Assembly (NCBI RefSeq): GCF_005862305.2
Contig: NZ_CP054021.1
Location: forward strand, 1,302,001 to 1,366,000
Source of the DNA: Rhizobium indicum
GTDB lineage: Bacteria > Pseudomonadota > Alphaproteobacteria > Rhizobiales > Rhizobiaceae
DNA length: 64,000 nucleotides
Reading direction: 5' to 3'
Shown: positions 1-8,975 of the stretch, one piece after another
How the letters are laid out: the number at the start of each line of letters is the position of its first letter
Position numbering within the stretch: position 1 is the stretch's first letter
Program-made: the position numbers and the translations under genes
Notes under the pieces: generated by a model
Seen by the model: only the letters and a program-made list of their open reading frames with translations
Databases searched by the model: none
Told to the model about the DNA's origin: nothing

Positions 1-660
1 GTCGGCATATCCGTCGGCATCCTGCAGGTGGACATGCTGGAGGCGATTGCCGGCGGCCTTGACGTAATAATCGACCGGTGGCGCACCGGTATAGCCATGG
101 GCATAATGGGCGTGGCCGGTATCGATCGAGACCGCGACGGCAGGCGAGTTGAAGCTTTCGGCAAGCGCCACGCGAATATGCGGATCCTTGTCCTCGATGT
201 TCTCGATGACCATGGTGCAGCCGATATCCTCGGCGCGCCGGACGGCGTCGCGGAGCGTCATGTGCGTGCGCTCGGCCAGGGCTTCGCGGGCGCCGGCATT
301 GTCGTCGAGATTGTTGTAGGACCAGGACGTATAAGGGCTGTGGATGACCATATGGGTCGCGCCGATGACGGCGCAGACGTCGAGCCCCTGCAGCAGGCGC
401 CTAGTGACGATGGCGCGGATATCGGGATCTTCCGAGGCGATGGTGAAGCCCCAGAACGGGCCGTGAATGCCGAGGCGGCCGCCATGACCGTCGAGAAGCC
501 GCCTGGTGCGGGCGGCAAGCGGCGCCCAGTCGCCGTTCAGAATCTCGGCATCGATAAAGTTCTGCAATTCGAGATCGCGGGACTTTTCGAAGAGCCAATC
601 ACGGTGAAGTTCAACTTCATCGAGCGTCATGGCGGCGCCGACGACGGGAAGAGAGGACAT
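1..660 (-). CDS. Sugar phosphate isomerase/epimerase-like TIM-barrel protein (3' end outside window)
   Basis: An open frame runs leftward from the ATG at 660 to the window edge without a stop, giving at least 220 residues. The translation has the look of the xylose isomerase-like TIM-barrel (AP endonuclease 2) family: a GIHGPFWG segment, a MVIHSPYTSW strand, a MVIENIED strand and a SIDTGHAH strand carry the His/Glu/Asp residues that bind metal in this family. Such enzymes isomerise or epimerise sugars or sugar phosphates in the cytoplasm; the substrate cannot be told from this fragment. The C-terminus is missing. Confidence 0.8.
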   Translation of the reverse strand, partial: MSSLPVVGAAMTLDEVELHRDWLFEKSRDLELQNFIDAEILNGDWAPLAARTRRLLDGHGGRLGIHGPFWGFTIASEDPDIRAIVTRRLLQGLDVCAVIGATHMVIHSPYTSWSYNNLDDNAGAREALAERTHMTLRDAVRRAEDIGCTMVIENIEDKDPHIRVALAESFNSPAVAVSIDTGHAHYAHGYTGAPPVDYYVKAAGNRLQHVHLQDADGYAD

Positions 661-1104
661 GGATGCGCTCCATCAATGTGAATGATCAAAGTGAATGCCG
701 GGACGGCGTGGAAGGACGGCCCTAGAGAAGGCCAAGAACGGCCGCCGCGTTCTATGCACCCCTTCTGTGTCGGCGGTATTACAGGCGCCGAGCCTTTCGC
801 ATCCCTCCGGCCTCAGTCATTTGCGCATAGCTGATGCGGCATTGACGGACCTTGCGGAAACGCCCCGAAGTACCGATATCGGCCTCGACAGTCTCGTGAC
901 GCAGTGGCGCGCGAGCGGCGTTGAACCCCTGGCAACGGAGCCGTTTGTTCAGCGCTTCGGCCGATGCAGCGCGCTTCTTTGAAAGCCTTCGGCGATGTTA
1001 CCCCCAACAACAGGGCGGCTTGTCAAAGACGGCGCAAAGGTCTAACGGCTGCGCCCGCAAGAAAAAGCCGATCAGAAGAAGCCCTGTAAGAAAAAGAAAG
1101 AGAC
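661..1104. other. Intergenic stretch without a convincing gene
   Basis: This 444-base gap separates the divergent TIM-barrel and cupin genes. The small frames in it have no good ribosome binding site and no recognisable protein. It presumably carries both promoters, but I see no clear -35/-10 pair or operator. Confidence 0.5.
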
Positions 1105-1572
1105 ATGATGTCCAACTCATTTGTGAAAATGCATACAAGCGACGAGGCCAAGCGGTTTTTCGTCCTCGGCGACCGGGTCGAGCGTCGGCTTAGAATCAGC
1201 GGAACCTGGCTCAATCTCTTCGACGTCACCGTGCCATCAGGCAGCCGGACGCCGAAACATGCGCATGCGAGCCCGGAAGTGTTCCGCATCATCGAGGGAA
1301 AGCTGACGATCTGGCGCCTGGGCGACAGCGGCCCCGAAGAGATCGAAGCGAGCGTCGGCGACATCGTCACCATCCCGCCCTTCATGGTGCACGGCTATTC
1401 CAACCGTGGAACCATCCCCGTGGTCTTTTCCGCGGTCGTCGATCGGGACATGGCCGAATTCATCGAAGCGGAAGGCACAACCGAGCCTCCGAAGGCCAGC
1501 CCTTCGACGGAGACCATCGCCCGCATGACCGCGGCCGCCAATGCTTACGGGATCACCATCCTCGCGGCCTAG
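1105..1572 (+). CDS. Cupin-domain protein
   Basis: A 155-residue single-domain cupin. The first cupin motif is visible as PKHAHASPEVFRIIEG (about residues 52 to 67), with metal-ligand-type His and Glu, and the second as a PPFMVHGY segment near residue 93. The start is an ATG-ATG pair preceded by a purine-rich AAGAAAGAG ribosome site. Cupins of this size are often small-molecule dioxygenases, isomerases or sensors; nothing here fixes the substrate. It stands alone between a divergent TIM-barrel gene and a convergent TetR gene. Confidence 0.75.
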   Translation: MMSNSFVKMHTSDEAKRFFVLGDRVERRLRISGTWLNLFDVTVPSGSRTPKHAHASPEVFRIIEGKLTIWRLGDSGPEEIEASVGDIVTIPPFMVHGYSNRGTIPVVFSAVVDRDMAEFIEAEGTTEPPKASPSTETIARMTAAANAYGITILAA

Positions 1573-1590
1573 CGACCGCATCTGGGGGCG

Positions 1591-2229
1591 TCATTCCGCG
1601 GCCATGCTCTCCTCGCCTGGGGCAACTTGGCTGAGAGCTGCAACTGCGAAAGATGCAAGTTCATGGGCTGATAGCTCACAGTGGCTCGAAGGCAGAGCGC
1701 CAATAATTCTGGGGTCCCATAAGGAGATGATTGAGGCGCAAAAGCAGGAAGCGGCCGTGTCAACATTCCTCGGAACGAACTCTTCAGTCGCGATGCCAGT
1801 GGAAATGAGCTCCCCGATATACGCCTGAAGTCGCTTCAGATGGTCTCTGAATGATGGCCAACTGCCGTCTGCGGCGAGAACAACGAGGTTGAACATCTGG
1901 CTGTCGCCGTGACGTGCCTGCAGCATCAGGCGGTGTTGTCCGAGCGCGGTTTCTTTCAGGCGGCTCGCCGCACTGGTGAGCTCGCCGCCGGCAGATGGGG
2001 TGAAGGTGAGATCAGTTTCGAAGAAATTCCCGGCAATGGCATCCCAAATCGCCGCCTTGGAGGGGAAGATTTTGTACACACTTGCCGGCGACTTCCCCAG
2101 CAGTCGAGCGATATCGGCGACGTTTGTTTTCGAGGGTCCGTACAGCCGGCACGCTGCCGTGCCGGCTTCGATGATCGAGGACATATAGCCAGTCTGCGGC
2201 CGGTCGCTTACAGTCGTGCCAACGTCCAT
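1591..2229 (-). CDS. TetR/AcrR-family transcriptional regulator
   Basis: 212 residues with an N-terminal TetR helix-turn-helix (about residues 17 to 63: an AACRLYGPSKTNVADIARLLG helix pair followed by KSPASVYKIFPSKAAIWDAI) and a variable ligand-binding C-terminal domain. It is convergent with the cupin gene and lies just upstream of the stop-proximal end of the efflux operon without sharing it. Its target is unknown. It is a different branch from the two TetR paralogues at 9 and 29 kb. Confidence 0.85.
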   Translation of the reverse strand: MDVGTTVSDRPQTGYMSSIIEAGTAACRLYGPSKTNVADIARLLGKSPASVYKIFPSKAAIWDAIAGNFFETDLTFTPSAGGELTSAASRLKETALGQHRLMLQARHGDSQMFNLVVLAADGSWPSFRDHLKRLQAYIGELISTGIATEEFVPRNVDTAASCFCASIISLWDPRIIGALPSSHCELSAHELASFAVAALSQVAPGEESMAAE

Positions 2230-2296
2230 TTGCCAATCCTATCTGGTCCGCATGCTGGACGGGTCTCAGACGGCGTCTGATCGAGGCGGCTGACGA

Positions 2297-3580
2297 TCAG
2301 TAGGCAATCTGACCATCCACCATCTTCCCCTCATTCGAGGAGAGTTCCCGCTTCAGGATTTCTCGCGCCTCCGGGCTGATGACCGCGACTGGAGCCGCAA
2401 CGGCTACGCGCGCTGCCGAGCCGGCGAAATTGGCCGCTGTCATCCCGATCTGATCGGCAACGCTTGCCTTTCCGCCCTCGAGGCTCTGCCCTGCCAGCCG
2501 CCGCCCGAGCAGGCGCACGATCTCCGGGCTGTCGGCGAAGGCATTGTGGCCGAGCGGATCGTTCGTCGCGATGGCGCTCGTGTCGATAACGGAAACGCCG
2601 AGTTCGTCGAGAAGAGGCGCGTAAGGTCTGAGATCGGATCCGCCGACGCGGCTGACGCCACCCGATAGCCAGCTCGACATCTCCAGCGCCTTGTCGCGTG
2701 TCGAGGTCAGGATCGCAAAGTGCGGCCGTTTCGGCCCCATCTCGGTGAACTGGCGACGGAACACATCGATGTCGATGTCCGGCGATGCGAGAACGACGTT
2801 CTTGACCTTTGCCGGGATTGATTTCTCGCGCATGGCGACGCCGCGCAGCGCCTCGGCCGCAAGCCAGCCGCCCATGGAATGGGCGAGGATCGTCACATCG
2901 GAGACGTCGGGACTTTTCGCCGCCTGGAGGATCAGATCCTCCAGAGCGCGACGCGAATAGTTGGCGCTCTCCTTGTCGTAGAGGTAGTCGAAGACACGGC
3001 CCCTTGATGGCCAGGTGAAGAGGATCGGTGCGGCGTCGGTTCCCGAGTCATGGACGATCTGCGCGAAGCGGAAGACAGCGTCGGCGTAGGTGTTGTTGAA
3101 GCCGTGCACGAAAATGATGACCTGATGTTTCGTGTTTCGGTTCTTCCGGTACCAGTCGAACGCCTGGCCCTCGGATTGCACCTTGGCAACCTGCGTGACC
3201 GCAAACTCTTTTTGCGGGTTGGGCGGCATGCGGGACGGCCACTGCACCTCTCCGATCTTGCGGTTCCGATCGGGCGGGATGGATATGTCGACGCTGTTAA
3301 GGGAAATCGCCGTCCCGCGGTCACCGGAATAAAGCTTGCCGGGATCCTCCGAAGGCTTACGTGTCGTGGCGACCAGCATGGTGACCCGGCTCGTGCCGGC
3401 CGGGGCCACGGCGAGAGGCTGAAGGACATCCTGCACCCGGTTGGCGCAACCCGATGTAACGAGTGACAGGGCCACAAGGACCGGGACAGCGCGGCCTACG
3501 CGGGCAGCGATCGCCTTGGCGAACCCAAACCCGGTGAGACCCTGGGCAATGCGCCCAGGGAGTGAGAGCGATGTGGTCAT
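2297..3580 (-). CDS. Lipoprotein-like alpha/beta hydrolase (DUF900 family)
   Basis: 427 residues. The N-terminus has a basic stretch, a hydrophobic core and a possible lipobox ending in TSGC near residue 45. The hydrolase domain shows the DUF900 hallmark FVHGFNNTYADAVFRF and the nucleophile elbow AHSMGG, so it should be an esterase/lipase-type serine hydrolase at the cell envelope. It is the last gene of the leftward efflux operon; its ATG sits directly beside the stop of the RND gene (3582). A hydrolase in an RND operon is unusual. It may remodel envelope lipids or process the exported substrate, but this is inference. Confidence 0.8.
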   Translation of the reverse strand: MTTSLSLPGRIAQGLTGFGFAKAIAARVGRAVPVLVALSLVTSGCANRVQDVLQPLAVAPAGTSRVTMLVATTRKPSEDPGKLYSGDRGTAISLNSVDISIPPDRNRKIGEVQWPSRMPPNPQKEFAVTQVAKVQSEGQAFDWYRKNRNTKHQVIIFVHGFNNTYADAVFRFAQIVHDSGTDAAPILFTWPSRGRVFDYLYDKESANYSRRALEDLILQAAKSPDVSDVTILAHSMGGWLAAEALRGVAMREKSIPAKVKNVVLASPDIDIDVFRRQFTEMGPKRPHFAILTSTRDKALEMSSWLSGGVSRVGGSDLRPYAPLLDELGVSVIDTSAIATNDPLGHNAFADSPEIVRLLGRRLAGQSLEGGKASVADQIGMTAANFAGSAARVAVAAPVAVISPEAREILKRELSSNEGKMVDGQIAY

Positions 3581-3581
3581 C

Positions 3582-6500
3582 TCAGTTCTGCTCGACTTCG
3601 CGAGGAATCCGGAACCAGGCGACGTAGAGCGCCGGCAGGAAGAGAAGTGTCAGCGCCGTTCCGACGACAATCCCGCCCATCATCGCGTAGGCCATGGGAC
3701 CCCAGAAAATTTCATGCGAGATCGGGATCAGGGCCAGGGTTGCGGCCGCAGCAGTGAGCATGATCGGCCGCATGCGGTGCTCGGTCGCCTCCACCACCGC
3801 CTTCCACGCCGATATTCCCTCTGCGCGCAACTCCTCGATCTGCACGATCAGGATCACGGAGTTGCGGATGAGAATTCCGACCAGCGCGAGCACGCCCAGG
3901 AGCGCGACGAACCCAAGCGGCGAGTTGCTGGCGAGCAGCGCCACGACGACGCCGATGAGGGCCAGCGGCGCTACCGAGAAGACCAGGAACAGCCGGTGGA
4001 AGCTCTGAAGTTGGATCATCAGCAGCGTCGCCATGATGACGAACATAGCCGGCGCCACCTTGGCGATCGGACCCTGCGATTTGGCGCTTTCCTCGACTGC
4101 GCCGCCGACCTTCACGGAATACCCGGCCGGCATCGTCTTTTCGAAAGCCGAAACCTTGTCGGAGAGCGCCTTCACAACGGTCGCCGGCTGCGTCGCATCG
4201 CCGATCCCGGCCTTGATCGTGATGGTCGGAATTCTGTCGCGCCGCCAGATCGTCGGCTGTTCAAGCTCATAATGGAAGGTTGCGACGGATGACAGCGGGA
4301 CGGATTGACCGTTGCTGCTCTGCAGTTGCAGGTCAAGCAGGGTGTCGATCGAGCCGCGCTCCTTTTCCGCGGCACGGCCAATGACATCGACCAGATAGAT
4401 GTCGTCCCGAACCTGCGTTACGGCATTGCCTTGTACGACGGTGTTGAGCGCCATTGCGATGTCCTGAGACGAGACGCCGAGCTGTCGGGCCTTGTCCTGC
4501 AGCACGTCTATCTTCACGACACGGGCCGGCTCATTCCAGTCGAAGGCGATGTTCCGGAGGGAAGGATAGGTGCCGACGATCGAGCCCAATTTCTGTGCCA
4601 GGTCGCGCACCGTCTGCAGATTTTCGCCGGACACTCGGTACTGGATCGGCTTGCCAACCGGAGGCCCGATGTCCAGAAGCTTCACGTAAGCGTCCGTTCC
4701 CGGAAACGTCTTCTGAAGGTAGACCTCCATCTGCTGCTTCAGCTTGTCCCTGATGTCGAGGTCCTTGGTGACAACGACCGTCTGGCCGAAAGAAACGTCA
4801 GCCGGCTGCACGTCGAAGGACAGAACGAAGCGCGGCGCACCCCTGCCAACGTATGTCGACCAATGTTCGACGCCAGCGTTGCCAGTCAGCATCGCACGCT
4901 CGAACTGGGCCATCTGGCGGCTCGTTTCGGCGATCGAACTGTTCTGCGGCAGGTTCCAGTCGACGATCAGTTCCGGACGGTCGGAGCTCGGGAAGAACTG
5001 CTGCTGCACCATCGACAGGCCGGCGATCGATCCAGCGAAGAGTAGGACTGCTGCGATGATCGTCATCCAGCGCCAGCGCAGGCAGAATTGCAGCAGGCTG
5101 GAAAAAATCTTGGCAAAACGGCCCTTGTGCTCGGCGTGCTTCTTCATCGTCTTCGGTAGAATGGTCACCCCGATCAGGGGCGTGAACACCACCGCGACCA
5201 CCCACGAAACGACGAGGGAAACCGCTATGACCACAAAGAGCGAGAAGGTGAACTCGCCGGCGTTGCTCTTGTTAAAAGCGACGGGGATGAAACCCGCGAC
5301 GGTGACGAGCGTGCCCGTCAGCATCGGGAAGGCCGTGGATGTGTAGACGTAGGTGGCGGCTTTCGTGAGACTGTCGCCCGTTTCCAGCCGTGCAACCATC
5401 ATCTCGACGGCGATCATGGCGTCGTCGACAAGGAGGCCGAGCGCGATGATCAGCGCTCCGAGCGAGATGCGCTGCAGCGAGATGCCGGTGTAGAACATGA
5501 CCATGAAGGTGATGGCGAGAACGAGCGGGATCGCGATTGCCACCACCAGGCCGGCCCTCATCCCCAGACTGATGAAGCTGATCGCGAGCACGATCGCGAC
5601 CGCCTCGAACAGAGCTTTTGTGAAGCCGCCGACTGCCTCCTCAACCACCTTTGGTTGGTCGGACACCTGTTCGACCGAGACGCCGACCGGAAGCTCCTGG
5701 GTGATTTTGCTCATCGTCTTGTCAAGCGATTCGCCGAAGGCAAGCACATTGCCGCCCGTCTTCATACCGATCGCGAGCCCAATGGCAGGCTTTCCGTTGA
5801 AGCGGAAGAGCGACGTCGGCGGGTCGACATAGCCGCGGGTGATCGTGGCGACGTCGGTCAGCGGGAAGAAGCGGTCGTTTACCCGAAGATTGATCCCACG
5901 CAAGGTGTCCTCGGAGATGAAGCGCCCGCCGACCCGCAAGGCGACCCGCTCCGGTCCGGTTTCGACAAAGCCGGACTGGGTGACGGCGTTCTGCGCTTGC
6001 AGCGTGGCAATGATGGCGGAGCGGTCGATGCCGAGGGCGGCGATCTTGCGGGTGGAGAATTCGAGGTAGATCACCTCGTCCTGCGCGCCGACAATATCGA
6101 CCTTGCCGACGTCGGGGATGTTGAGGATCTGCGTCCGGGCATTCTCGGCGAAGTCGCGCAGTTCCCTCTGGCTAAGTCCGCTGTCGCCGGTGAAGGCGAA
6201 GATGTTGCCATAGACATCGCCGAACTGGTCATCGAAGAAGGGGCCGACGACGCCTTGGGGGAATTCGTTCTTGATATCGTCAATCAGGTTGCGGACGCGC
6301 GACCAGGTGGGCTTTACGTCCCGCGCGATTGTATCCGGCAGCAAATCGACGAAGACGATCGTTTGCCCGGCAGTCGTAATGCTGCGGGTATGTTCCAGCT
6401 TGTCGAGCTCCTGGAGCTTCTTTTCGATGCGGTCGGTAACCTGCTGCGTCACCTCCTGGGCAGAAGCGCCTGGCCATTGGGCCTGGATCACCATCGTCTT

Positions 6501-6635
6501 GATCGTGAAGGATGGATCCTCCTCGCGGCCGAGCCCAAGATAGGCAAAGGCGCCCGCCACCGCGAACATGATCATGAAGTACCAGACAAGCGAACGATGC
6601 TCGAGCGCCCAGTCAGAAAGGTTGAATTTATTCAC
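3582..6635 (-). CDS. RND-family efflux transporter inner-membrane permease
   Basis: 1017 residues, the usual length of an HAE1/AcrB-type pump. TM1 is near residues 14 to 34, followed by the REEDPSFTIKTMVIQAQWPG porter segment. The central membrane block contains GLLVDDAMIAVE, the TM4 region that carries the proton-relay Asp pair. The second half repeats the layout (HRLFLVFSVAPLALIG, GILIRNSVILIVQIEEL). It would form a tripartite pump with the two adaptors encoded just upstream and an outer-membrane factor that is not in this window. Start and stop overlap the upstream adaptor by ATGA. A 165-bp degenerate copy of an internal piece lies at 21.1 kb. Confidence 0.95.
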   Translation of the reverse strand: MNKFNLSDWALEHRSLVWYFMIMFAVAGAFAYLGLGREEDPSFTIKTMVIQAQWPGASAQEVTQQVTDRIEKKLQELDKLEHTRSITTAGQTIVFVDLLPDTIARDVKPTWSRVRNLIDDIKNEFPQGVVGPFFDDQFGDVYGNIFAFTGDSGLSQRELRDFAENARTQILNIPDVGKVDIVGAQDEVIYLEFSTRKIAALGIDRSAIIATLQAQNAVTQSGFVETGPERVALRVGGRFISEDTLRGINLRVNDRFFPLTDVATITRGYVDPPTSLFRFNGKPAIGLAIGMKTGGNVLAFGESLDKTMSKITQELPVGVSVEQVSDQPKVVEEAVGGFTKALFEAVAIVLAISFISLGMRAGLVVAIAIPLVLAITFMVMFYTGISLQRISLGALIIALGLLVDDAMIAVEMMVARLETGDSLTKAATYVYTSTAFPMLTGTLVTVAGFIPVAFNKSNAGEFTFSLFVVIAVSLVVSWVVAVVFTPLIGVTILPKTMKKHAEHKGRFAKIFSSLLQFCLRWRWMTIIAAVLLFAGSIAGLSMVQQQFFPSSDRPELIVDWNLPQNSSIAETSRQMAQFERAMLTGNAGVEHWSTYVGRGAPRFVLSFDVQPADVSFGQTVVVTKDLDIRDKLKQQMEVYLQKTFPGTDAYVKLLDIGPPVGKPIQYRVSGENLQTVRDLAQKLGSIVGTYPSLRNIAFDWNEPARVVKIDVLQDKARQLGVSSQDIAMALNTVVQGNAVTQVRDDIYLVDVIGRAAEKERGSIDTLLDLQLQSSNGQSVPLSSVATFHYELEQPTIWRRDRIPTITIKAGIGDATQPATVVKALSDKVSAFEKTMPAGYSVKVGGAVEESAKSQGPIAKVAPAMFVIMATLLMIQLQSFHRLFLVFSVAPLALIGVVVALLASNSPLGFVALLGVLALVGILIRNSVILIVQIEELRAEGISAWKAVVEATEHRMRPIMLTAAAATLALIPISHEIFWGPMAYAMMGGIVVGTALTLLFLPALYVAWFRIPREVEQN

Positions 6636-7729
6636 GGGCGTGGCTCCTGTCCGAGTTGCACTTTCTGTCCATCAGTGAGTTCATCAACTCCGGCGATGAC
6701 GATCTCTTCCCCTTCCCGCAGGCCCGCTTGAACCAGGACTGAACGGGGGGCGGACGCCGGACCTTCCAGTTCAACCGGCCTCAGGACGACCTGGGCCGTG
6801 GAGCGATCCACCACCCATACCTGGCTGGCACCGTCTTTATGACGGATGGCGGAGAGCGGCAGCGCGATCGCCTGCTTCCTTTCTCCGACAAGCGGCGTAA
6901 CGGTGACTACGGCGCCGAGGCGGAAGATGTCCGGCGCCTGATCGATCCCGATCTTCAGCCGATAGGTGCGGGTATTGGGATCGGCCTGCGGTGCGATCTC
7001 GCGAACGACGCCCGTGGCCTGGATCCTGCTGTCGAGCTGGAGGGCGACGTTGAAGCGGTCGTTCAGGCGAACGCGACTGAACTGCGCCTCCGGCACGTCG
7101 ACCACCACGTCGCGCTGCTCGAGGCGTGCCAGTTTCAAGACCGGTTGGCCGGCCGAAACGGTCTGGCCCATTTCTGCGGACGTGGCGGTCACGACGCCGT
7201 CGAACTCGGCCCTCAGCTCGGCGTAGCCGAGCTGCTCATTCGCCTTCGCAAGGCTGGCCGTCGCTTTCGCGACATTGGCGGTAGCCGACTTGAGCTGCTG
7301 TTCGGCAAGATCGTGATCGGCAACGCTCGCCGCATTGCTCTGAACGAGCCTTCGCTTGCGGGTTTCCGTCGTCGCGGCGTTCTCCAACTGCGCCTGGGCG
7401 TTGCGCAGTTCGGCTTCCGCGCTCCTGACTGCGAGCTGCAGAGTGAGAGGATCGATTTCCGCTAGGACATCGCCCTTGTGCACCAGATCGCCGACATCGA
7501 CCTTGCGAGAGACCATTCGCCCGAGCGTCCGAAACGCCAGGTCGGTCTCGATGCGGGCCCGCACCACGCCGGGCGAGGTTGCGATTTTGCCCTGTTCGGC
7601 CGCAGCCGTGACGACTTTGACAGGACGGGGAGCCGCCGCCTCCCCTGCGACGGAGTTCTGATCGCAGCCTGCAAGCAGCGACACTGACAGAAGAAGCGGG
7701 AGAGAGGTACATATGCGATTGAGGGTCAT
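6632..7729 (-). CDS. RND efflux periplasmic adaptor (membrane fusion protein) 1, lipoprotein
   Basis: 365 residues. A signal peptide ends in the lipobox LLAGC near residue 22. Then come a barrel-sandwich (lipoyl-like) half, a coiled-coil alpha-hairpin (about residues 95 to 165, rich in Ala, Glu and Gln), the second lipoyl half GVVTATSAEMGQTVSAGQPVL, and the beta-barrel/membrane-proximal domains. It bridges the RND pump to the outer-membrane channel. The stop overlaps the pump start by four bases, and its own start is one base past the second adaptor's stop, so all are translated from one mRNA. Confidence 0.92.
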   Translation of the reverse strand: MTLNRICTSLPLLLSVSLLAGCDQNSVAGEAAAPRPVKVVTAAAEQGKIATSPGVVRARIETDLAFRTLGRMVSRKVDVGDLVHKGDVLAEIDPLTLQLAVRSAEAELRNAQAQLENAATTETRKRRLVQSNAASVADHDLAEQQLKSATANVAKATASLAKANEQLGYAELRAEFDGVVTATSAEMGQTVSAGQPVLKLARLEQRDVVVDVPEAQFSRVRLNDRFNVALQLDSRIQATGVVREIAPQADPNTRTYRLKIGIDQAPDIFRLGAVVTVTPLVGERKQAIALPLSAIRHKDGASQVWVVDRSTAQVVLRPVELEGPASAPRSVLVQAGLREGEEIVIAGVDELTDGQKVQLGQEPRP

Positions 7730-7730
7730 C

Positions 7731-8795
7731 TCACTTGCCTTCCCAGGCGACTGCCTGGCCTTCCTTGAGGAATTTTCCGCCTTCGGTGACGATCAGGTCT
7801 TGTGCGGCGACGCCGCCAGTGACGACGAAATCGCTCTGACGGTATCGGTCGACCGAAATCTTCCGAAGCGAAACGGAATGGTTTTGGGTGTTGACGAGCC
7901 ACACGGCGAGTTCGCCTTCGGCTGATGCGATCGCGGTATAGGGCAGCACGATTCCGTCGCGCGGCGAGGCGCGCAGCTTGCCCACGACAGGCGTTCCGAG
8001 TGGCCATGGCGCGCCCTCCTGGAGCCCCACCTTGATCCGGATCGTGCCTGCCTTCGCGTCAATGACGGGCGAAACCTCGCGTATGCTGGCATGAACGTCG
8101 CGCGAGGGGTCCGACACCGGTGCGACCTCAACGTCGTTCAGCGGCCGGCCATCCAGAAAGAAGGCCTCGAAGACGTCGAACACCGCATCCCGCGGTCCGT
8201 CATGAGCGAGCGTGAAGGCCGACTGCGCTGCTGACACCACCTGCCCGGCTTCGATGCCGCGCGCCGTGACGATGCCGTCTGCAGCCGCTTTCAACTCGGT
8301 GTAGGACAGCGCGTCCTCGGCCGTCGCGAGCGCGGCCTCGGCGGCCTCGAGGGAAGCCTGCGCACTCAGCAGCTCCTTCTGTGCATCGTCAAAGACCGCC
8401 CGCGGAACAGCCTGCGACTGCAGGAGCGACTTCGCCCGGTCGAAGGCGAGTGTCTTCTGTCTGGCGACGGCCTGCGCCGACTCCAGCGCGGCGCGGGCGA
8501 CGCTGACGTCCGCCTGCTGTTCCGTGTCGTTGAGCCGGGCAAGCACGTCGCCGGCGTGGACATGCGATCCGACGTCGACCCTTCTCTCAAGAACCCGGCC
8601 GCTGACGCGAAAGGAGAGTTCGGTCTGAACCCTTGCCTTCACCTCGCCGGTGATTTCCGCACCCGATTGATACTGAGCCTCGGCGGCCGCAACGACGCGG
8701 ACCTGCTGCGGCGGCGGCGCAACTTCAGCTTTTTCTTCGCAGGCAGCCAGAACTGCGCAGGCGAGACCAATTCCCAGCAATCGAAAGGACTGCAT
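7731..8795 (-). CDS. RND efflux periplasmic adaptor 2, lipoprotein
   Basis: 354 residues from the ATG at 8795, chosen because a GGAG ribosome site precedes it and a clean signal peptide with lipobox VLAAC follows; a longer in-frame extension to 8924 would run through the operator. Domain order matches the other adaptor (lipoyl half, coiled-coil hairpin, second lipoyl half near GIVTARGIEAGQVV, beta-barrel). It is the first gene of the efflux operon. Two consecutive adaptors for one pump are found in some RND systems and may act as a heteromeric ring. Confidence 0.9.
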   Translation of the reverse strand: MQSFRLLGIGLACAVLAACEEKAEVAPPPQQVRVVAAAEAQYQSGAEITGEVKARVQTELSFRVSGRVLERRVDVGSHVHAGDVLARLNDTEQQADVSVARAALESAQAVARQKTLAFDRAKSLLQSQAVPRAVFDDAQKELLSAQASLEAAEAALATAEDALSYTELKAAADGIVTARGIEAGQVVSAAQSAFTLAHDGPRDAVFDVFEAFFLDGRPLNDVEVAPVSDPSRDVHASIREVSPVIDAKAGTIRIKVGLQEGAPWPLGTPVVGKLRASPRDGIVLPYTAIASAEGELAVWLVNTQNHSVSLRKISVDRYRQSDFVVTGGVAAQDLIVTEGGKFLKEGQAVAWEGK

Positions 8796-8879
8796 TTTTT
8801 GCTCCGGTAAGGTTGCGAAGAGAGCCGCGTTGTTGATCGGCCAGCTTCGATCTGCTGCGTGTAACAGGCCATCGCCCGA

Positions 8880-8946
8880 TGTTGACAACGCCCACTTAAA
8901 GGCAAAAGTGGGCGCTGTCAACATACGACAGGCAAGAATGTTGACA
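8880..8946. promoter_or_regulatory. TetR-type operator between efflux operon and broken regulator
   Basis: Two 18-nt arms (8880-8897 and 8906-8923) form an inverted repeat matching at 17 of 18 positions, with TGTTGACA at the outer ends and GCCCACTT inside, separated by 8 bases. A third TGTTGACA half lies at 8939-8946. The same layout recurs at 29108 and, weaker, at 23230. The adjacent 8821-8887 stretch matches 23171-23237 at 62 of 67 positions. It probably binds the TetR protein encoded on either side; no binding data are available here. Confidence 0.7.
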
Positions 8947-8975
8947 CGAGCAACTTAAAACTTAAATGGACAAAT

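Noticed and set aside
28..681. Long + strand open frame over the left edge
   Set aside because: It is the antisense of the TIM-barrel gene, whose own translation shows conserved enzyme motifs; the frame has no ribosome site.
3441..4292. Long + strand frame opposite the efflux operon
   Set aside because: It is low-complexity Arg/Asp/His-rich sequence typical of the reverse strand of GC-rich genes.
5655..6731. 358-codon + strand frame opposite the RND gene
   Set aside because: It is a shadow of the pump gene; no family and no start signal.
8796..8924. N-terminal extension of adaptor 2
   Set aside because: It would run through the operator and place 43 residues before the signal peptide; the GGAG site fixes the start at 8795.
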